Source of the DNA: Liolophura sinensis
Lineage: Eukaryota > Mollusca > Polyplacophora > Chitonida > Chitonidae
Direction: 5' to 3'
NCBI RefSeq assembly: GCF_032854445.1
Contig: NC_088295.1
Location: forward strand, 76,164,028-76,228,027
Length of the DNA: 64,000 bases
The notes beneath the pieces are model-generated. The model saw only the letters and a list, made by a program, of their open reading frames with translations. It had not been told where the DNA came from and did no database searches. The position numbers and the translations under genes are program-made. This document shows positions 1-28,627 of the stretch, piece after piece. Numbering within the stretch: the stretch's first letter is position 1; each line of letters begins with the position of its first letter.

Positions 1-5
1 TTACG

Positions 6-2555
6 ATGGATGTCGTAAAGTTCCGACTTCTCTTCAGTCATATGGCCTGTTTCCTGGCAGTCTTTGGAAGTGGCCTGTCTTGCATTTATCCTGTCATTTC
101 AAATTATTTACGAGAACATTTCAACCTAACACAGCCACAAGGTCAGTTCATTGGTAACGGCGTTTGGTCAACATTCCAGAGAGAACGGTAACTGTCAGTA
201 CAAAACAAAATGCTATTCAACCTTCATTCAACGCTCTACGAACATTAACCTGACCAGTATTTTATTTATTTATTTGATCGGCGTTTCACGACGTACTCAA
301 GAATTTTTCACTTATACGACGGCGGCCAGTAATATGGTGTGGGGAAACCTGGCACAGCCCGTGGAAAAGCCACGACCATCCACAGGCTACTGGCAGACCT
401 TCTCACATACGTCCGGAGAGGAAGCCAGCATGAGCTGGACTTGAAGTCACAACCGCGACCGCATTGGTGGTAAGATTCTGGGGCCATTTCGCCGCGCTGG
501 CGTGCTAAATCCACAGGCCAAGGAGGCCTCCGTGACCAACATTGCATTGCAAATAACGTTTATCTCGTCCAACAAAACAATTGCTCTATCGGGATTTGTT
601 AGAATCTAACCTGTTTGAAACCATCTTTCTTTTCAAAAGTAATGAATTCAACGTCACAGGCTATAACAATAAACTAAACTAGTGTGTCGATGGTATTGCA
701 CCATACGCCGTTACTATTTATAATGAGTATAATTCTCTTTTTAGTAAATTATCTGGACGAAGTGTACAAAATCTTTAGCGCTCTACTTAAAATATAATTT
801 TGTCTAATTCCGCTTAACCCGGGCTTACTAATGTAATTATTGAAAACCCTAATTCGACTGCTACTCTTTACATAATTCAGTCCAATTTTTTACTTTATAT
901 ACTTCCTTACTTTTTTATTATTTTCTGTTGAACGTTGGTTTAAAAATGGGGCGCCATTATGCATAGTTGACGATTGGTATACAATGCCTGTTGCCACACC
1001 TACATTCTTGTCCACACAGTTGGAACTATTGCCGTAACCTCACAGATCGGTGAGAGTCTACATCTCCCCTCGGCTTTGACCTTTGACTCCTTTGGCCCGA
1101 CATGGACATTGGCTATCGGACTCGTCCTTTCCGTTTCCGGTTGGACATGGGCATGGTGGTCTTCCCATCAGCCTATTAACAGTCAGCCTGATTTCATTCG
1201 ACTTGCCACCATGTTCTTCATTATAGGTACGAATTCTAAATTTAATCCAAGCTATTTGTGAATGAACCTGGTAAAATGGGTAAATATTTTACCTTTTATT
1301 ATATTTAGTGACCTAGCCCTCCACCCAGTATTCAGAAAAAGAGGATAACTTATTCATAACTTCTTACCTGAAATACAAATGATGATCTCCACCTTCTGTG
1401 GCAGATAAAGTACCTCATTTCACTCTTATGTCCTATTTGGATATGATAAGTTTGGCTGTTTTACATTTTTCTCGATGTGGTATTTTCGTGATATCCATAT
1501 GAACAGTGTTCTGTATGGTTCTGTTACAGCCTTTGGTCGCACGTATTCTTATTGCGCCGGTTTCGTATCTATGTTACACAATATATCCTCGGAGCATCGC
1601 GGGAAAATGACTGCCTTTCTTGACGCTCTATTTGAGGTTGCTGTTCTCTGTGTGTTCCTTTTCTACCGCTGGTTTATTCTCGGTGGAAAACTGGAAGCGA
1701 GCGCTGAGGAAAATTCAGATTTCTTATTGGGCCTTGCTGTTGTTGTAGTAATTCTTATTTTGGTGCCCTTACCGTTGTTAAGAATCCTCGAGCCAGGAAA
1801 CGACCTTGCTGACACAAAAAATGGCTACTTATCCATTGATGATGAGACGATGACGCGAGAAAACAAGGAAAATGGAACCAGCACTGGAATACACACAGTT
1901 CTTCAAGACATTAAATAACGGTCCAGCCTGGAGGATGATCCTCAGTTTGGAATATCAGCTGTTTTTGTGGGGCTCCGCCATATCAATCGCCCTGCCTCAT
2001 TTCGTGCTGTTTAACATCACCTCGATCACCAAGGCTTTAAACATTGCGCACGCCCAACGTTATTTACTAGGCGTGTACAAGGTCGGCATTTTGCTCAGTC
2101 GGTTTCTGTTGGGCTATCTGTTGGATAGATTTAGTCAAACAAAACACTCGTACAGTTTGCTTGTGGCTCTGTCCATCATGGGTGCCGTTAGTCAAGCACT
2201 GTTCCTGATTCCGATAGGAGAGGATTACTTTCTGACTGCGGCTTACTTTTTGAGCGGGGTTGTGGAAGGAGGAATGTTCTTGTCCGTACCCATCTTTGTC
2301 ATTTCAGTGTTCGGCCTGGAACACGTGGGCAGGAATGTGTCCCTGATTTACACAGTCAAGATGCTTCTAACAGTATCTCTGCAAACTCTTTATGATGGAA
2401 TATACGAGTCGTACGCCGAAGACGACGGCTATTGCGTTGGTTTAAAATGTACACTACCCATTTTCTTTTCTTGTATTGCGCTGGGAATGTTGGCACCTAT
2501 ATTTAATGGTACATTTACCTGGCGTATTTTAAGCACATGCTGCTCAGAGAAATGA
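6..2555 (+). CDS. Nodulin-like MFS transporter, three exons, frameshift in last exon
   Basis: Exons 6-141, 1020-1226 and 1530-2555 join in phase 1 at both introns (donors GTCAGT and GTACGA, acceptors CACAG and TACAG). The product is a polytopic membrane protein of about 455 residues. TM1 follows the start (FRLLFSHMACFLAVFGSG). A conserved-looking block, YCAGFVSMLHNISSEHRGKM, resembles the R-G loop of the nodulin-like/NFD4-type major facilitator family. A hydrophilic central loop (near 1790-1870) separates two sets of TM segments, and the second half begins WRMILSLEYQLFLWGSA. The substrate cannot be told from sequence. The ATG at 6 fits the family N terminus, but an upstream exon outside the window is possible. 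Within exon 3 the first part reads in one frame to a TAA at 1916-1918. The second part reads in another frame, open only after a TGA at 1851. No good intron separates them, so the gene is either mutated or carries an assembly indel. Confidence 0.8.
259..534 (-). repeat. SINE family A, near full length
   Basis: This is an insertion in intron 1 of the MFS gene. Read on the minus strand it starts with a tRNA-like head (GCCTCC...GTTAGCACGCC-like, B-box-like GTGAGTTCAAGTCC region). It continues with a body ending in a GTACGGCGTAAAACACCAATC-like core and a tail of AAATA repeats. It is the longest family A copy on the left side and serves as a reference for the others. Confidence 0.85.
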
Positions 2556-2911
2556 ACCTAAAAGGGCATGTCCTGATGCTTTTTGGTTAAACACGCTTCA
2601 TTTATAGTTTGTCATCATTGTGCTGTCGTTATCTTTCCTCAGGTTTATACCTTTTTGCCATTTTATACATTAGGCATGCACATTAGGCTGAAATACTGCC
2701 AGCCATTCATTTAATACATCATTTCACACACCATGTTGCTTTGATGTGTATACTACATTAATTTGCTTACGGAAGTATATTACAAATGCATTTTTAAAAA
2801 ACTGTATAACTGAGTTACAACATATGTCTTTTACTATTTAAGCTATATTAAGAGTGCACGCCTGAAAACCATCTTTCACTTAATTTACATGTGCTATACA
2901 ATGCTTGCACA

Positions 2912-2917
2912 AATAAA
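2912..2917 (+). terminator. Poly(A) signal of the MFS transporter gene
   Basis: AATAAA lies about 360 bases after the stop codon at 2553-2555. It is the first canonical hexamer downstream and fits the 3' UTR of the transporter gene. Confidence 0.55.
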
Positions 2918-3516
2918 GTTAAAACCTTACCACTTATTCAGTCAAGTGATTTCAAGAACTATATACGTATGTTCAAGGAGCCGTCCAGGTAGTTCATGTA
3001 TATATGTATAATTAAAGACGTACAGCATAGAGGGTAAAACCAGAGCAACAACAACAGTATGTTAGCTGGCAAATGGTAACAGGTAACAGGTGAAATATGG
3101 CCTCTAATCAGTTTACCTCAGTCATGGGTTTATTTTAACTGTTCATCTAAATGCATAAAAAGTAGCAATTTAAACACCCTCCGGCACCATGGCTTAAGCA
3201 GAATTAGGTAAGCAAAAAGACAATGATTTTTATTAGACGTCCCTAATCCAGAAATACTCAAAATGCTACGTTGTCATGTTCACTAGACAGTCTGTCAATG
3301 ATCTACTGTGTATATATGTCGACCTTCTCTTGATTTACTGGAAATTTCAGACTCTTCAAATGGTACATCTTGCATTGGTTTGTATTTGTACGAAGACAAC
3401 AACGCTATCTTCTGTACTGCTAAATTATCTTTACTCTGATAATAATGTACCGAAGACAACCGTATATGACGTGGACACATCGCCTCGTAGCTCTTGTTGT
3501 ATCCTGTGTCCTCTTT

Positions 3517-3700
3517 CATTTATTTATTTCATTGGTGTTTTACGACATACTCAAGAATATATCAGTTATACGACGGTGACCAGCATTATGGTGGGAGGAA
3601 ACCAGAGAGAGCCCGGTATAAACCCACAACCATCTTCAGGTTACTGGCAGACCTTCCCACGTATCCGGAGAGGAAGTCAACATCAGCTCGACTTGAACTG
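3517..3700 (-). repeat. SINE family A, head-truncated
   Basis: The copy has the TTTATTTATTT tail on the left and the GTGGGAGGAAAC core, then ends inside the B-box region. The tRNA-like head is missing. It lies in the intergenic stretch between the MFS gene and the lectin receptor. Confidence 0.8.
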
Positions 3701-4384
3701 TGTCTTCAAGTTCAGGTTATTTGGTACAGTATGACTTTTTAGTCTTTACCACGTTTGCTGATAAGCAAGTTCGAACTGGAAAATGCCCTAACTGAGTTAT
3801 TTTAGGCACCAAAGTAAGCCATTTTAAGCATCATCCGCAAATTATTACGGAACACTGACTTCTCTAATCAGAATATTGTTAACCAAATTAAATGATCTGG
3901 AAAAAACAAAGTTGAGTTTGTTCGTTTTTCCTTGACATTTTTTCTTAGCTTGCTGTATTTTGACAACCATTCAGATGGGTAATTAAAATCTGATTTGTAA
4001 ATAATCGTGGTTTGTATAAATGGAGAATGTACCAGTAAATAACTTTTCATGCCTTCCTTTTCAAAAGAGCTCCACATCATATTGATTCAACAGATAACGA
4101 CAACACCCGAATAAATGTCGGTGGTTTACGGAGAATACTCCGGTTTCCCCTTAATCATTTATCGAACCAACAAATAAATAAATACATAACTTACGTTTGG
4201 TCGGAAATATCAGTTGAAATTCCATATCTGTCCCTGCTACGCCCACAATATGTTCTGGTAGTTTCAGCAAGTTTCACTGCGTATTACAAAACCCTTATAT
4301 TTTACGCAATACTCTCAGACATAGGCTACAACACGTAACAACTTGTTTTGACCACATTACCTGCTTTATTATGAGAAAAGGGTG

Positions 4385-4572
4385 ACGTCGATGTGAGTTC
4401 AAAGCTTTCTTGGCGGCCGTATCTGGGAAAGTCTGCCAGCAATGTGAGGATGGTCGTGGGCTTCTCCAGAGCTTTGCCCGATTTCCTCCCACTATAATGC
4501 TGGCCTCGGTCTTGTCAGTGAAATATTCTTGAGTATGGCGTAAAACACCAATCAAATAAATAAATAAATATT
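4385..4572 (+). repeat. SINE family A, head-truncated
   Basis: The copy runs from a B-box-like GTGAGTTCAA through the GTCGTGGGCTTCTCC body to ACACCAATCAAATAAATAAA. It lies about 200 bases beyond the poly(A) signal of the lectin receptor gene and is antisense to it. Confidence 0.8.
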
Positions 4573-4769
4573 GGTACGGCTTTTGTTTTGTCAAACATTA
4601 TTAACTCAGTGTTTCAAATTTGCTCATGGCAGCTTTGCCAAACATTATTAACTCAAAGAGGAACTTAGACGAGTCTTACCGGACATTACTAATTTACAAA
4701 CTAGTTCTCTGAATCCCCGAGCTATATATCTGCAACACAAAAGATCAAAATGTTTAATATACAGCTTAC

Positions 4770-4775
4770 TTTATT
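4770..4775 (-). terminator. Poly(A) signal of the lectin receptor gene
   Basis: TTTATT on the plus strand reads AATAAA on the minus strand. It follows the last coding exon (stop at 5106-5108) by about 330 bases and also follows the alternative last exon at 5037. Confidence 0.5.
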
Positions 4776-5105
4776 TCTAATCACAATACCGTTACATGAT
4801 TATTAAACACATACAAAAATAAGGCAGCGTCGAGTTAAGCTTAAGCAGCACGGACAATGAATATTGCCAGGTGAAGGGTGAACTACATAAGGGCCTTCCA
4901 GATGCCAGCAAGGATGCCTTGTATATATGAATGGCGAAAAATGACTTGTAGACCATGTGATGATGACTCATGTAACTGCCGTGTATTGAACCATCTCTTC
5001 TGCGTTTTGTCCATTTCGATGTGTCCGACAGCGTGACCTGAACAACACATTACAATGACGTTCATATAGTGGAACATATAAACATAGCCTACTGCTCTTC
5101 ATCAC

Positions 5106-21852
<16,747 letters not shown>

Positions 21853-21894
21853 TTCTGTCCGTTATCCAGCTGTTTAACTCAATATATTGTTTCC

Positions 21895-21900
21895 CTTATA
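21895..21900 (-). promoter_or_regulatory. Possible TATA element of the lectin receptor
   Basis: Minus-strand TATAAG lies about 45 bases upstream of the receptor ATG. This would give a very short 5' UTR. Position is the only support. Confidence 0.25.
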
Positions 21901-23212
21901 CGATTTAAGTGCGTTTCCAAACAGGTTGTGAGTCAAGTCCACTTGTCACGCTCGAGCTGGTACAGACTGACATGATTATCTGAATTTGGTCTGGATCAAA
22001 TTTCCGACTGTAGCGGGGTAGGGGCGGAGGACGGGTTACCTTGTTTGTTGTTCAGACTTGTATTGCCGTTATTGCCCTTCATAGACAAGGTTACTTAAAG
22101 CCTTAGTGCATGAAATGTCTGAGGGCTGGTTGTAAGCATTTAGGCCTCACAATGACCGCAGCGTGGTATATTGAAAAGTATATACTTGTAGTGGAAATTA
22201 ATGCTCTAAGCCTGTTCCTCTAAACATAATGCTGACCAAGGTCATATAAATGAATTTTCTTAAATATGATTTAAATAACTAAATATCGGATTCAATGTTT
22301 AACGTCGCACTCCTGCTGCCATCATAGCTGAACTTTTAGTCGTGTAGGCTTTTAGCCTGACATACGAGTATGCTGAAAATATCAGCATTGTTAGGAATAG
22401 TAACTCGACGAATAGTCAGAAACTGTAATGATGACGTCATTTATTTCAATTGTTTAGTTAATTTATGGTATACATGTAACAGCTAGGCCTACTGAAAATT
22501 TAAATGAACAGGAACTGTACTGAACGTTGAAATGTACAGCCTTAGACCCAGATAAATTCTACTACTTGTATACTAGTGTAAAATATTCTAAATAAATTTT
22601 TTTTTAATTTTTTGCCTAGGCTGTTTGCACCGTTTTTCATTACATCAGTGTAAAACATTTGTTTATTCATATATAATTGTAAGCACCATTATTTGGTGGT
22701 AGAGAGTCTACAGTGCGTGTATTATTTTATCACTTGCTGATAAAGTCTATGATTATACAAATGAATCAATAAATGTTTAGCCATGTAATTCTTTTCTCTT
22801 GCATCCAAACCAACTGATAGGTAAAAAGTGCTGGAAAAGGACAGGTTCATATACAATTACTGTTTCACTGACATGGAACATGGTCGTTCCATATCAGGCT
22901 ATCCTCAACGCCTGCAAACTATACGTGACAAGAAGGGTTTCTGTTAAACACCCTGCAATTCTGACAATATACATGCATTCCCTTGTTCCTTGTGACGGAT
23001 ACATGAAAGGGTACTATGAAAAGAACAGGGTGGTTTTAAGGAGAGTGACGAAGGACATGCCATCATATAAAAAAAATATGTTTGAGGCACATTTTATATT
23101 TCATCATTCCTCATTTTTTTTCATATTTTTCGGTCTAAAATGTTCGGAAATGACGTCACGATTATCCTGGGAACTGGGACCAGCTTAGCGTGTTCACGTC
23201 ACCGCCGCAGAG

Positions 23213-23770
23213 CTAACGTACGTACGATCGTCGAAAATGCTACCCGATTCAAAGCTGGAAGTTCGTCTCTGCACCTCTCAGGTATCGCCGAGTCTCGCAA
23301 CAACTACGATCCACGTGAAACAGAAACACTTGGGATGCCTGCTCCCTAACCATACTTTTCACACATAGCAGCTGTAGCTCACTAGGAGCGAAATATGTAC
23401 TCGTCGCTAACCTGAACAGGTCACAGGTCTCCATGTTGTCTCCTTCATAATTCAAGAATCACCAAATTTCGTGTGATAGAATACGTGTTCCTTGCTGCTT
23501 TTGGTGTTGGTGCATCCTGTATCGTGAAAGGAAGTTGGTTTGTGGAAGTGATAACATGGGGGCCAGTGTGTTTTTCATGTGAGCGAGATGGCGATATTTC
23601 ATTTCTAGTGAGTCACAGCAGCGATGTGGGTAAGAGATCCCCACTGGCGGGCATTCCCATTGTTTCTGATTCACGTGGAGCACAGTTGTGGCGAGGCCCA
23701 GCATCAATTGAAATGTTCAGGGACGAACTTATAGCTTTGGATCAGCATTTGCAACGATGGTACGTACGTT
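23213..23770. repeat. Imperfect foldback, arms about 220 bp
   Basis: The left arm is 23213-23441 (AACGTACGTACGATCGTC...) and the right arm is 23549-23770. The right arm, read in reverse complement, starts AACGTACGTACCATCGTTGC. The arms match along their length with roughly 70% identity by eye and share AAGTTCGTC, CCACGTGAA, GAAATAT and CATGTT blocks. The loop is about 107 bases. Long open frames on both strands here are probably incidental. Confidence 0.75.
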
Positions 23771-23875
23771 TCTTCAGTAACAATGGGAGCAGTTACGGCT
23801 GCGCAGCAGGCTACTTAATTTCCGCACTGTGCGTTGGGACCTTAGGAAAACCTTAGTTTAAAGCCATTTTAAACT

Positions 23876-23950
23876 TTGCAATTATTGACATGGAACGCCC
23901 TTATTGGTTGACGGCTGGTATACGAATGTCTGTTCGACTCATAGATTGAA
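23876..23950 (+). repeat. Short interspersed repeat R3, copy 2
   Basis: It reads ATGGAACGCCCTTATTGGTT and GGTATACGAATGTCTGTTC, matching the copies at 6316 (minus) and 26512 (plus). Confidence 0.6.
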
Positions 23951-24974
23951 GACTTCAAAGGGTTTGCTCACATCGAAGATTCCTCTGCCTTTAATCTTAA
24001 TCGCTGTGAGAAACGCATGTACTTTGAAGGAGGGCAATGAAGAGACAGGACATTTCTTATCAAATGAGGGATCTAAAGTGTATGAGACATTAACAACATA
24101 AACGTATATGTATATTTTCTAAGACGTTGTATTAATACATGCAGGATTATAGACTCACCTAAGCTAAATGTGACTGGAAAAGTTGATGATTTAGCCTCAA
24201 ACACAAAATAAATTAAGGGAATATGAAATAGCCAGAAAGGATTTTTTTTGCGAATTTGGTAACCCAATGTTTCAACCCTAACAATGGGCAATCATAGCCA
24301 TCTTGGACAGTGTTTCAATTTTAATTAGCAAGGTCGTCACAGAAAGAGGTCATTGTCCAGTCGTGATATCCGAAGTGCTTTACTAGACTTAGTTCACATC
24401 AGATTTCACAAGAAACTCTAACAGAGTGCATAGTACACACTGAGTAATGGGTGTAACCTTGTTGATAGGTAACGAGTTTATGACCTTGTGTTGATAAGGG
24501 TTGACCTTTGCAGGCATTCACGTATTAACTGTAGAAATTATAACAAAAATAAGCCTGCAGGAAACACGGCTTTTCTGTGAAGCGTGGCAGCTTGCTCCAT
24601 GTTCAGATATTCTCAGCTGAGATGGCTGTCAGCTAAGTCCGCCAGAAGTAATACTTCCTCATAGTTGTATCTGCTTTAGGCAAAGTTTTCAGTTCACCTT
24701 TGTAATTACACTTTGTAATGAGTTCCACTTGTCCAGACTTCTCCATATAAAATAGTTTCTAAAATTTCATTTCTAGCTACGATTAATGTGATGGTGCTGC
24801 GACGCCGCAAAACCATTTATGGGTGTTGCATGGTGATGCATCATCGCAAGATAACAACATCGCGTCACTGAATCGTATAGTATCGTGTCAATGCATTGTA
24901 ACATTGCTTCTCTTCATCGTACATGTACCAACACTTGAATCAACCTTTCGTTATGAGCCACGCGGTACCATGTC

Positions 24975-25024
24975 TTATATATATATAACAAAAATACGCT
25001 ATCATGTACACATATATATATATA
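24975..25024. repeat. AT-rich microsatellite pair
   Basis: Two short ATATAT runs (24977-24987 and 25013-25024) flank unique bases. Confidence 0.7.
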
Positions 25025-25157
25025 TGTTGTGTGAGTAATCTTCCGGGTGGCTAGTAGTTCGTTCTTTGCTAACTTCCGTGTAAGCCAGAAAAATTGATGG
25101 TTTTTATCGTAGCATAAACCCTGTGTGTGTATTGTATACAGTTATTACACTTGCGTG

Positions 25158-25407
25158 GGTTATCCGTGGCCGAGGTGATAAGCGTACTAACGAGGAGCCT
25201 CTCACCAATGTAGTCGCTATGAGTTTAAACCCAGGTCTTGCTGGCTTCTTCCTCTGTAGGTGGGAAGGTCTAACAGCAACCTGCGGATGGTCATGGGTTT
25301 CCCCCGGCCTCTGCCTGGTTTCCTTCTGTCATAGTGCTGATCGACGTCGTATGAGTGAAATATTCTTCACTACGGCGTAAAACATTAATCAAATAAATAA
25401 TTAAATT
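25158..25407 (+). repeat. SINE family A, near full length
   Basis: The head is GGTTATCCGTGGCCGAGGTG with an A-box-like stretch, then a B-box-like ATGAGTTTAAACCC, the GTCATGGGTTTCCCCCGG body and an AAATAAATAATTAAA tail. It directly abuts the MITE at 25411. Confidence 0.85.
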
Positions 25408-25410
25408 ATT

Positions 25411-25989
25411 TTGAGGAGAAGAAAATTTAAGTATCAATCCAATATCATCGAAAAGTGTATGCTTTTCCTCGCAGGTACATGCCATAAAAAATTCTAATTT
25501 GTACCTCAAGTTCATAAATTATAAATGAAATCAGCGCCCAAATCCGCTGTGGGCGACTCCATTTTGCCTAAGAACTAGTCCTAAAGTCTTCTGTGTTAGG
25601 AGGAGAATTGCCGTCGGAAACCGCCGAAGTGCAGTTCGTACATTTCCGGTAGAACTTTTCTTCCAAGAAGGTAGCGAACAGTACAGTTCGTTTTCCGCTT
25701 GACGATGGAGAAACCGGAATGTTGGATGTAGGTTTCGAGTTCACACGAACAAGCCGGCAGTAATATTGACTCTCATCGGCTGAGAGGCAACACACCCCAG
25801 CATAAATTACAGCGTGTTAAAGATGGAGGACGCGATGGATTCAGCGATTTATGCCAGCTTTGCCGTTTTCAGGCTTTACGTGTATGGCGAGGAAAAATCG
25901 CAAAATTATGCAGCGGGCACCACCAAATAGAAAAAAATGTACTCTTTTCAGCCCATAGTGTCATGTTTTTAGGTTTTCTTCTCCTTTAA
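25411..25989. mobile_element. MITE with TTAA-type flanks, long copy
   Basis: The terminal inverted repeats are AGGAGAAGAAA on the left and TTTTCTTCTCCT on the right. TTGA (from TTAA) and TTAA lie outside them, as expected of a piggyBac-like MITE. Internal sequence shared with the second copy includes AAAAAATTCTAAT, GTGGGCGACTCCATTTTGCC and GGCGAGGAAAAATCGCAAAA. This copy keeps about 300 internal bases (about 25580-25880) missing from the copy at 56993. It carries a minus-strand open frame at 25568-25795 without a recognised domain. Confidence 0.8.
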
Positions 25990-26511
25990 ACTTGTGTATT
26001 GGAGATGTATTGCTGTTTTTCAGTTATTTGGCGCAAGTTTTACTCTCAATGTGTCAACTGCCATACATACAACCACACAGTACCGTAGCCACGCACTATG
26101 TGGTACGGGGGTGGGTTTTGTTTTATGAGAAGGGGGTATTGGATGCGGGGGCCTCCTTTACTTTATCATGATGGCTTTAGGTCAGTTATTGGCAACAGTC
26201 ATGAAAAGCGTACTTTTTGTGACAACTACGTCTACCACACAACACCTGATCAAGATAGGGCTAGATTTATGTTACTGCTGCCGTCATGATCTTTCTTTGC
26301 ACGTGGAAAAAGATCTTCGTCACTCCTTTGTAAGGTTTGTGCCTCATGGTGCACGATTTGAATACTGATTTCACTTATCCGGCCAGAGCATTCCTTGAGT
26401 CATTGAAAACTGTTGACTGCTTCTCTTTGCATGATTTCGTCCTTATCTCGTATTTGATATACTTTCTTAGTTCTTTTGTTGGAGAATTGTGTTAGATGTC
26501 ATTTTGGGAAT

Positions 26512-26592
26512 TGGCGATTACTGATCCGGAACGTCCATTTTGATTGATTTCTGGTATACGAATGTCTGTTTAGACGCATAGATCTAGCACAT
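26512..26592 (+). repeat. Short interspersed repeat R3, copy 3
   Basis: It reads CCGGAACGTCCATTTTGATT and GGTATACGAATGTCTGTTTA. It is the most diverged of the three copies. Confidence 0.55.
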
Positions 26593-28206
26593 TCCAGAGA
26601 ATTCAGTTTGGATTGTGAATCGACTCGTTCAGCGCACACGTCTCAATGGGTCTAAACACCACTCACTGGTCACTGTCACCTGTCACAAATAATTGCTGCC
26701 ATGATTCCCGCCTTGCGTGTAGAGACAACAGGAAGAATTCAATTATTACTGTAGCTGCATATAACAACAGGGCAAAGTTAGTAATCTGACGGATAATTAA
26801 TTTGAAACCATACTTCCTGTGGCCATGATAACGGGTTATTTCCTCATGGTTTACCATTTTACACAGTTTGGTGCATGTAGGGTCAGGCAGTAAGGATGAC
26901 TGCGAGATTACATCCATCAACAGGTATGGTACTCTTGCATGTGACTTCTATATAACTGTCTGTCTTATGATGTTAAGTAGTACATAGAAGTTAGCAACAT
27001 AGAGGCTTCGGTGGCATGCACAGCGCGCTTAAGGGAATTTATGCTAAACCCGAAGGACATTCCTCGCGAATCATCGTTCATACTGAAATAGGCTTTTAAT
27101 GCTTATCCTGTCATTTCTAGCTGAAATTCATTACGAAAGGGGTAAGGGTCATAGGTAATACAAAGATAAATGCAATAAAATCCTAACTGTGTAACATGTG
27201 TGACCATTGGCCAACTATCAAGCTATCATCCCCTCCCTGGCTTCACCCGCTATGCTGTTGTTTGTGCACATTAAATGCTGTCTATAAGTCAGCAAGCGTG
27301 CGACTTTTATCCTAAAGGATGGAATAATTTCCAGAATTGCTCGCGCCTTGTCCACTGCATGTCATGAGGAGGCCTCCTGAACAAGCCTCCGTGTACAGTC
27401 ATATGTCATTCATGACATTAATTCACTAGTAAAACTTGTTCTCGGGAGCTGTTTCCAAAAAATCATTCTCCAGGCATTTTTTGCGGGTTTCCAGCACGAA
27501 CAAATATTCGCCCGTGCTCGCGTTCGCAGTCAGTATCAATGGTTCTAAATCGCCTTTGCAGCACGTCCAAAATATCCCTTCCCGCAATTATATAGCGGGG
27601 CTAAAAATTTGGCTTTCAATGTCCGGCTGCGGAGTTTAGTCAGAAAGCATGTCAGATGCCTGGAGAGATGCAATGGTTGCAGCCTCTGTTAGACTTCCCC
27701 CAGCAAAAAACTTGACCGTCTCTCCATAAAATAATACGTCATTAAACACAAATCATATAAATAAACACTTAATTAAATCTCCACTCTACAGATTTTCCTG
27801 ACATGCAGTTGTGGTCAGCACGGATTACACTCTCATTTGTTTTCCATGTGAACTAGATAAGCCACGTACTATGTTGTAAAAAACTATGTTAACCCAGATC
27901 TATGCGTATACTTAATTACAAGTATCTAGAAAGGACTTTGTTATATGTAAGGCAATGGGTCACCTCACTCTGTCTCTATGTTGAAAAACACTCCCACGAA
28001 ATGAAAATAGACCAAAAGAAACAGTTTCAGCAAATATGATAAAACCAATGTTTTACAGTCAGCGATATATTACATAACATGGTCTCTAGTACACACCACA
28101 GTATCTCTATGTAAAGATGGAAACAGAGCATGTAGGTTTTGATGGAGGTGTTAGCTTCAGAACTTACTTTTGACACATTTTGAAAAGTTCCAACACTATT
28201 TTGATA

Positions 28207-28627
28207 ATGATACGCTTAATTCCAGAGTTTTGCAAATTCTTTCTTTTTTCAGTGCTTCTAGCTTTTACCGCTGGACACTTCGCAACAGCAGTCATCAACA
28301 CAACTCTGGAGATCCGGGAACATTCGCGCGTGGAATTGTCATGTGACCCTGACGTCAGTGGGGAAGTGTCAAGGGTAACGTGGTACTTGGTCAAAACCCC
28401 ATACATTCCAGCAACCTTACCTCCCGCCGATGATTACGTCAGGATTTCGGAATGGCAAAATTATAAAATTTATCATAGTTTAAATAAGTATGACTACTTT
28501 GATTACCGAGACGGCGGAAAGTTCACCCTGGTTGTCAAGAACGTCACGTCCACCACAAATATAGACATCTATTGCTGTTTTGTTAATGAGAATACAAATG
28601 GACAGTGTTTTCAAATTGATATCATTG
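28207..28627 (+). CDS. Ig receptor exon 1: signal peptide and Ig domain 1
   Basis: The ATG at 28207 begins MIRLIPEFCKFFLFSVLLAF, an excellent signal peptide. The Ig domain has its first Cys in VELSCDP, the core Trp in VTWYL and the second Cys in IDIYCCF, with an unusual Cys pair there and another Cys in GQCFQ. Donor GTAAGA, phase 1. The alternative is that a tract ending TTTCTTTTTTCAG at 28252 is a real acceptor and the exon starts at 28253. Confidence 0.82.

Larger units (their letters stand above)
2600..4765. other. Intergenic region between convergent genes
   Basis: No coding exon was recognised here. The stretch holds the 3' UTR and poly(A) signal of the MFS gene, two SINE copies (3517-3700 and 4385-4572) and otherwise AT-rich unique sequence. 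Confidence 0.6.
21860..28200. other. Intergenic region between head-to-head receptor genes
   Basis: No coding exon was recognised. It contains a large imperfect foldback (23213-23770), two R3 repeats, one near-complete SINE, a TTAA-flanked MITE (25411-25989) and an AT microsatellite near 24975-25024. Promoters for both flanking receptor genes should lie near its two ends. Confidence 0.6.

Noticed and set aside
1745..1899. Short intron to explain the MFS frame change
   Set aside because: The possible donors (GTAGTA, GTTAAG) are weak, there is no pyrimidine tract before the ACACAG acceptor, and removing it would delete part of TM6.
23473..23856. Plus-strand open frame of 127 codons
   Set aside because: It runs through the foldback loop and one arm; the frame is not kept in the other arm, so coding is unlikely.
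25568..25795. Minus-strand 75-codon protein
   Set aside because: Lies wholly inside the long MITE copy and has no recognised domain; reported as part of the element.
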